64,000 nucleotides of DNA from NCBI GenBank assembly GCA_964058805.1, contig CAXKVV010000004.1, positions 434,001 to 498,000 of the forward strand, in the 5' to 3' direction. Origin of the DNA: Schoenoplectus triqueter. Its lineage: Eukaryota > Streptophyta > Magnoliopsida > Poales > Cyperaceae. Made by a program: the position numbers and the translations under genes. Shown in pieces: positions 59,169 through 64,000 of the stretch. Under the pieces are notes generated by a model. It ran no database searches. It was not told the origin of the DNA and saw only the letters and a program-made list of their open reading frames with translations. Each line of letters opens with the position of its first letter. Position 1 is the first letter of the stretch.

Positions 59169-62100
59169 ATGGGCTGCGTACAAGGGCGAGCCGCCAGGGC
59201 CAGCCCCAGCCCACGCGCGTCGCAAGTAGCGCGAGCGGAGGCGGGGCCCACTAATGCGGATGCGGTGAAAAAGGAGAATGGAGCGGGAGCGGAGGTGGCA
59301 ATCGGAGAGGAGGCGCCGCCGCAACAGCCCAAGAAGGAGAGAAAAAGACATGGGAAGGCTGATCCCAGGCAGGGAAGCTTCTCTAATCGGACCCGTGGCG
59401 AGCAGGTTGCGGCGGGGTGGCCTCCATGGCTCGCAGCCGTCGCCGGAGAAGCTATCAATGGCTGGGCCCCTCGGCGCGCTGACTCTTTTGAGAAGATCGA
59501 TAAGGTTTTTACTGCTTCAAGCTAGTCCATTCTCTAGTTCTAAGTGAGGATTTGGTTGGGGATGCTATATTTTGTATCAATCTCTTTGACTTAGTGAGAA
59601 AGTGGAGGGAAATTGGATCTTCTGTGTGCTGTTGTTCTCTGATTTGGTTTCCACTTGCAGTGTAGATCTTGTTGTTTCTTCACTGCCTTTAGATAAAATT
59701 ATTGAACTTAATAAATCAATTTAGCTTCTCTATAATCCTTCCTAAATTCCAAGTTTAATTTTCCTTTCGCCCCTTACTTGAGTGACCGGCAAGCCATACT
59801 TTCTTCTTTTTTTTTTTTGGTGATTAGATGGCGTAATATTATATTGTAGGTCCGGTCTGTCAATTTTTTTTCAGTCTTTATAGGGATTGCAGTCTCTTTC
59901 AGTACCAAACAAACTATTGTTTGTCAATTAATCTGGTTGTTTTGGTTCAACTTCACATCCTTCTTTTACTTTTGTTATTTCACCTCTGAAGTCCCTTTCT
60001 ATGTTTTCAGATAGGACAAGGTACCTATAGCAATGTATACAAGGCGAGAGACACAATAAGCGGCAATATTGTGGCTCTGAAGAAGGTGCGGTTTGACAAC
60101 TTGGAACCAGAGAGTGTGCGATTCATGGCAAGAGAGATATTAATACTGAGAAGACTAGACCATCAAAATGTGGTCAAACTGGAGGGATTAGTGACCTCAC
60201 GCATGTCATGTAGTTTGTATTTAGTTTTCAAGTACATGGAGCATGACCTGGCAGGCCTTGCAGCTAGTCCAGATATCAAATTCACCGAACCTCAGGTCAG
60301 TTGCAGTCATCATTTTGAATTTTTTTGGTGCATTATTTTGTAACGGGTCAATATTTATACAAGGTACATACTAATGGATTAGTCATGTGCCGGTCAATTC
60401 TTCATTTTGTTTTTGGGCTTTAGTTTGGTGTTGTTTTTATTTTTCTTTATTACAATTGTTACTTTTTTTTTTATGATGTGTGATAGGGTTGGCTGGTTTA
60501 AATTCTTAAAACAGTAAAAGGAAATTGCCAACTGTTTGTACTGCTGCGACTGTACATTCGACCATCAAGATGTATCTTAACGCTAGTTTCATCTTTCTGA
60601 TTTATGTTAAGATGCATCTTCTGTTTGATTCAGGTCAAATGCTATATGCACCAGCTCCTTTCAGGTCTGGAGCACTGCCACACACGAGGTGTCTTGCACC
60701 GTGATATCAAAGGATCAAACCTCCTCCTTGACAACACGGGCGCACTTAACATTGCTGATTTTGGTTTGGCATCCTTCTTTGATCCTAACCACAAGCAGCC
60801 AATGACCAGCCGTGTGGTTACTCTGTGGTATCGACCACCTGAGTTGCTTTTAGGGGCCACTGATTATGGTGTTGGTGTGGACTTGTGGAGTGCAGGTTGT
60901 ATCTTGGCAGAGTTGTTGGCTGGGAAACCGATAATGCCCGGTAGAACAGAGGTAAGGAATGGAGCATCCCCTCCTTTTTCTTTCCTTTTTTTTTTTAAAG
61001 AAGGGACATTGGGTGAAGCAAATGGATAGAAATGTTGCTCAAATGGGGGCTTTTGCAAGCAAAAAATAAATAAATAATGTGCCATGGGTAATGCAATTCA
61101 CAAGAGTAATGGAAAAGGGTTAGAAGAGTGCTATTCAGTAGAGTGATGGAAGATGCTATATTTAACTACTACAAAGAGCAGCTCTTCTTCTCTTTTTCTC
61201 TCTTCTCCTTCTTTAGCCTGCTGCTCTTCCACTTTTCTGTTGTAAGAGCCAAACAACACTACTTCAGCTTTCTATTTTTACCCTTCTCTCTTCGTGTTTG
61301 GCAGCTTCCTTTCCTGGAATAGCAGTGTTATTTGGAATACTGCATGCTAAAGAAGGTTCCCCCCAAAATGTTTTCAAGAAAAAATTCCGATCTCATATTT
61401 GTAGTGTTTTTTTTTTTTGCAACCAGTTGCAAGCTGTAAAGTGGTTTAGGGACCTCTGAACTTCTCACATTAATAACACCAAGTTTCTTCGTTATAGTTT
61501 TATGCAAAAACTCCAATGCAACAGTAAGTTTTTGACTTCATTCAATTTGGTATAGAGAAGAAAGCTCGTTAGGTCTGAGCGAAAGGAAGTCTTTATATAA
61601 TACTTGAATCTGAATTTTTATTTGCAAATATTTGCAGAAGTTCATTTACCTACAATAAAATAAAAAAAAAATAGCGGATGAAAATGATCCTTAGAACTTC
61701 AAGGGAAGCACCTAAATTTAAAAAAAATAAAAAAAAAAGCAAAAAGTCAACTCACTGTTGTAACATATGCATATGGTAATCCTTGTATGGTGTGCAAATG
61801 AATTACATACATGTTATGAAACTGTCTGATCTTCCATTCTCTAGGTGGAGCAACTGCATAAAATTTTCAAGTTATGTGGGTCCCCATCAGAGGAATACTG
61901 GAAGAAGTCAAAGTTGCCACATGCCACCATATTTAAACCTCAGCAACCTTATAAACGGTGCATTGCACAGACTTTCAAGGATTTCCCACCTTCAGCATTG
62001 CAATTGATCGAGACTCTTCTTGCGATTGACCCAGCTGACCGTAAAACGGCCACTGATGCACTGAGAAGCGATGTGAGTTCATTGTTGTTTGTTTGTTCTT

Positions 62101-64000
62101 GTTGTCACAAGCTTTTAATAATTAATTAGGATGACAAACTGTATTTAATAAACTGATGATGGACTCAACTTGTAGAAAAATCTAATGTGACATTCTGTAA
62201 ATTCTTCTTTTAGATTGGGTTGTGTTACCTTTAACCGAGCTTACTTTTCACATGATATCTACTGTTGACCAAAGAAAAATGATTAATCAATAAACAGTTT
62301 GTACCATGTACTGGCTACTGTGTACATTCACCAGTATTTGTTTATAGAGGGCAAATTTGGTTTTTCATGGCTGGATGTCCATTGATTGATTCAATATTCT
62401 AGTTAATATTGCATGCAAAATGTTGGTTTTAATTCCAGATGTAGCTTACATTAGAGTGCAATAATACCTGATACCTCAAAGTGTAGTTTGTTTATTATAT
62501 GCTCGAGCTTATTGAACATCCGTTGTGGAATTGACAGTTCTTCATAACTGAACCATTTGCTTGTGATCCATCAAGTCTTCCTCAATATCCTCCAAGCAAG
62601 GAGATGGATGCAAAACGAAGGGATGAAGAAGCCAGAAGGTTTTTTTTTTTTTTTATCTACACTTTTTTAGAAAACCTGATTGTCCACTTCTAATGAAGGG
62701 ATGTCACTTGCTCATAAATTTTTTGTCTAAGCTATTTACTTTGGCTACTTGGTTATAAACCAAATTGGTTGGAGGTCTGGTAGTGAAGAGTTCATGTATT
62801 AACTGATTTTTAATTGGATACCATCATAAGCAATGCTGGTTTGTTTCAGGTTCCACGTATCTTGTACTTCTACCCTATGTCTATTTTTCTATTTTTCCTA
62901 GCTTGCCGGTGTTTACTTGGTTCTTTTGTGAGGAACTTTTTAGGCTCAAACATCAAGTATTGGCTAAATGACATGAGACAGAATATTCTGAAGGGAGCGA
63001 ATATAGAGATACCATAAACCGATACCATCTTATTATTCAAGTTAAACAAGTTATTATTCACAATAACAACTTAATTTATTCAACTTATTTTTGTATAGTG
63101 TTTTATTATTCAACTTAAAATGAGTTATTATTCAGAATCATGGTATTATCAAGAACAAATACTATACAAAATAAGTTGAATGAATTAAGTCGTTTAACTT
63201 GAATAATAATATGGCATCTCCCAAACACTTTCCTATTGAACATGCATGATCCTTGTTAGTGTGCAAAAATTGGACAGTTAACCATTATGTATTGCCAGAA
63301 TATGCTTCCTTTGCTAGTAGGATTAGCATTTCTTTGCGTGAATATGCTGACTAAGACATGTATTAATAATGTGGTAATGTGATATATTTGAGCTGTATTC
63401 CCGCATACTCTTCCTGTAAATTTGGTTTTGTAATATCTCCATGGTACATAGATTTTGGTCTGATTTCACTGATTGTATGATATCAATTCAGATTGAGGGC
63501 TGCTGGCAGAAGCAATGCTGAAGGTACGAAAAAGACGCGCACACGTGAGAGACCTAAAGCTGTGCCAGCTCCTGAAGCCAATGCCGAGCTCCAAGTTAAC
63601 ATTGATGTATGTCATATTACTCTTACCTCCTTTTTCTATGTTTGATGGCTTTATGCCCTCCTCTCTGATATCACATCAGAGAAAGGTTACAGGTAGCGGT
63701 TATACCAGATTACTTGTCTATATAAGTGGGCCGAAGCTTGCTTCCCTAGCTGCGACTGTCCCTTTTAACACTTTCTCTTGTCTAAAGTTGAAAAAAAAAA
63801 AACAATCAATAATCAATGAGACCTTAACAGAGACGGCGGTTGATAACACATGCAAATGCTAAAAGTAAGAGCGAGAAGTTCCCCCCACCTCACCAGGATG
63901 GTGCACTCGGCTTCCCTCTTGGTTCTTCGCACCACATGGAACCACCGTTCGAGGGGGACCCTGCCGACACGTCCTTCAGCACTGTCTTCCCCTACCAAAA
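59169..64000 (+). CDS. CDKC/At1g54610-type cyclin-dependent-like Ser/Thr protein kinase (3' end outside window)
   Basis: Seven exons join in frame: 59169-59504, 60011-60295, 60634-60951, 61845-62072, 62538-62638, 63492-63606 and 63831 to beyond 64000. The protein starts MGC, an N-myristoylation-type signal, then an Ala/Arg-rich tail and WPPWLAAVAGEAINGWAPRR, conserved in this plant subfamily. The kinase domain begins at about residue 107: GQGTYSNVYK (glycine loop), Lys136 in VALKK, Glu154 in FMAREI, HRD with Asp231, DFG with Asp249, and VVTLWYRPPELLLG in the activation segment. All catalytic residues are present. The C-terminal tail contains a basic stretch and SEKFPPPHQDGALGFPLG, also typical. 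It phosphorylates Ser/Thr on unknown substrates; the MGC start suggests membrane attachment. Which Arabidopsis paralogue is closest cannot be decided here. Confidence 0.93.
63021..63220. mobile_element. foldback MITE in intron 6 of the kinase gene (between exons 5 and 6)
   Basis: The left arm (63021-63100) and right arm (63160-63220) are inverted copies that share TTATTATTCAAGTTAAAC, CTTAATT and ATTCAACTTATTTT, then GTATAG. The loop is about 60 bp. There is no coding content. The transcript could form a long hairpin. Confidence 0.65.

Noticed and set aside
63515..63862. 115-codon plus-strand frame at the right end
   Set aside because: It overlaps kinase exon 6 in a different frame and runs into the intron; the in-frame spliced kinase reading explains the sequence.

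Overview
This is a stretch of a plant nuclear genome, most likely a eudicot. The evidence is two spliced genes with AT-rich GT-AG introns and clearly plant family architecture (an ISWI remodeller with HAND/SANT/SLIDE, and a CDKC-like kinase with an N-terminal MGC). There are also plant-type LTR retrotransposons, MITEs and CACTA/Helitron-like ends. The species cannot be named from the sequence. About a quarter of the window is gene (introns included); most of the rest is transposon-derived or decayed.

Layout. 1-170: last coding exon of an unidentified plus-strand gene. 171-2343: AT-rich intergenic DNA with degenerate repeats and a long-TIR MITE. 2344-7389: complete but dead Ty1/copia element (475-bp LTRs, AGTAT target duplication). 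7390-13121: intergenic DNA with a hAT-like MITE and decayed LTR-like sequence. 12780-26400: a three-layer nest in minus orientation. An old Ty3/gypsy remnant carries a solo LTR (ATTGC duplication), and that solo LTR was itself hit by a full 11.7-kb Athila-type element of the same family (AAGAT duplication), with gag, protease, RT, RNase H, integrase and an env-like ORF, all broken. 26400-29130: AT-rich repeats. 29139-32060: remnants of a multi-exon minus-strand gene. 32088-32546: a MITE-like element with four near-perfect 27-29 bp palindromes. 34070-38941: a 4.86-kb probable solo LTR (CTTTC duplication) inside a TTATTTATAT-rich region.

40326-50713 holds an apparently intact ISWI-class chromatin-remodelling ATPase. 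I could assemble 25 exons in continuous frame into 1,083 codons plus stop; intron 2 carries two MITE copies in TA microsatellites. 50714-58560 is repeat-rich (43-bp perfect tandem duplication, a CACTA terminus, a 3.7-kb structure with about 300-bp inverted ends and a Helitron-like 3' end). 59169-64000 holds the first seven exons of a CDKC/At1g54610-type protein kinase that runs off the right edge.

The two intact genes are independent housekeeping or developmental regulators; nothing suggests they work as a unit. I did not find a convincing new biological system. The most unusual structures are the palindrome-bearing MITE at 32.1-32.5 kb, the same-family nest with both target duplications preserved, and a palindromic motif repeated in the LTRs and inside the polyprotein of the Athila-type element.
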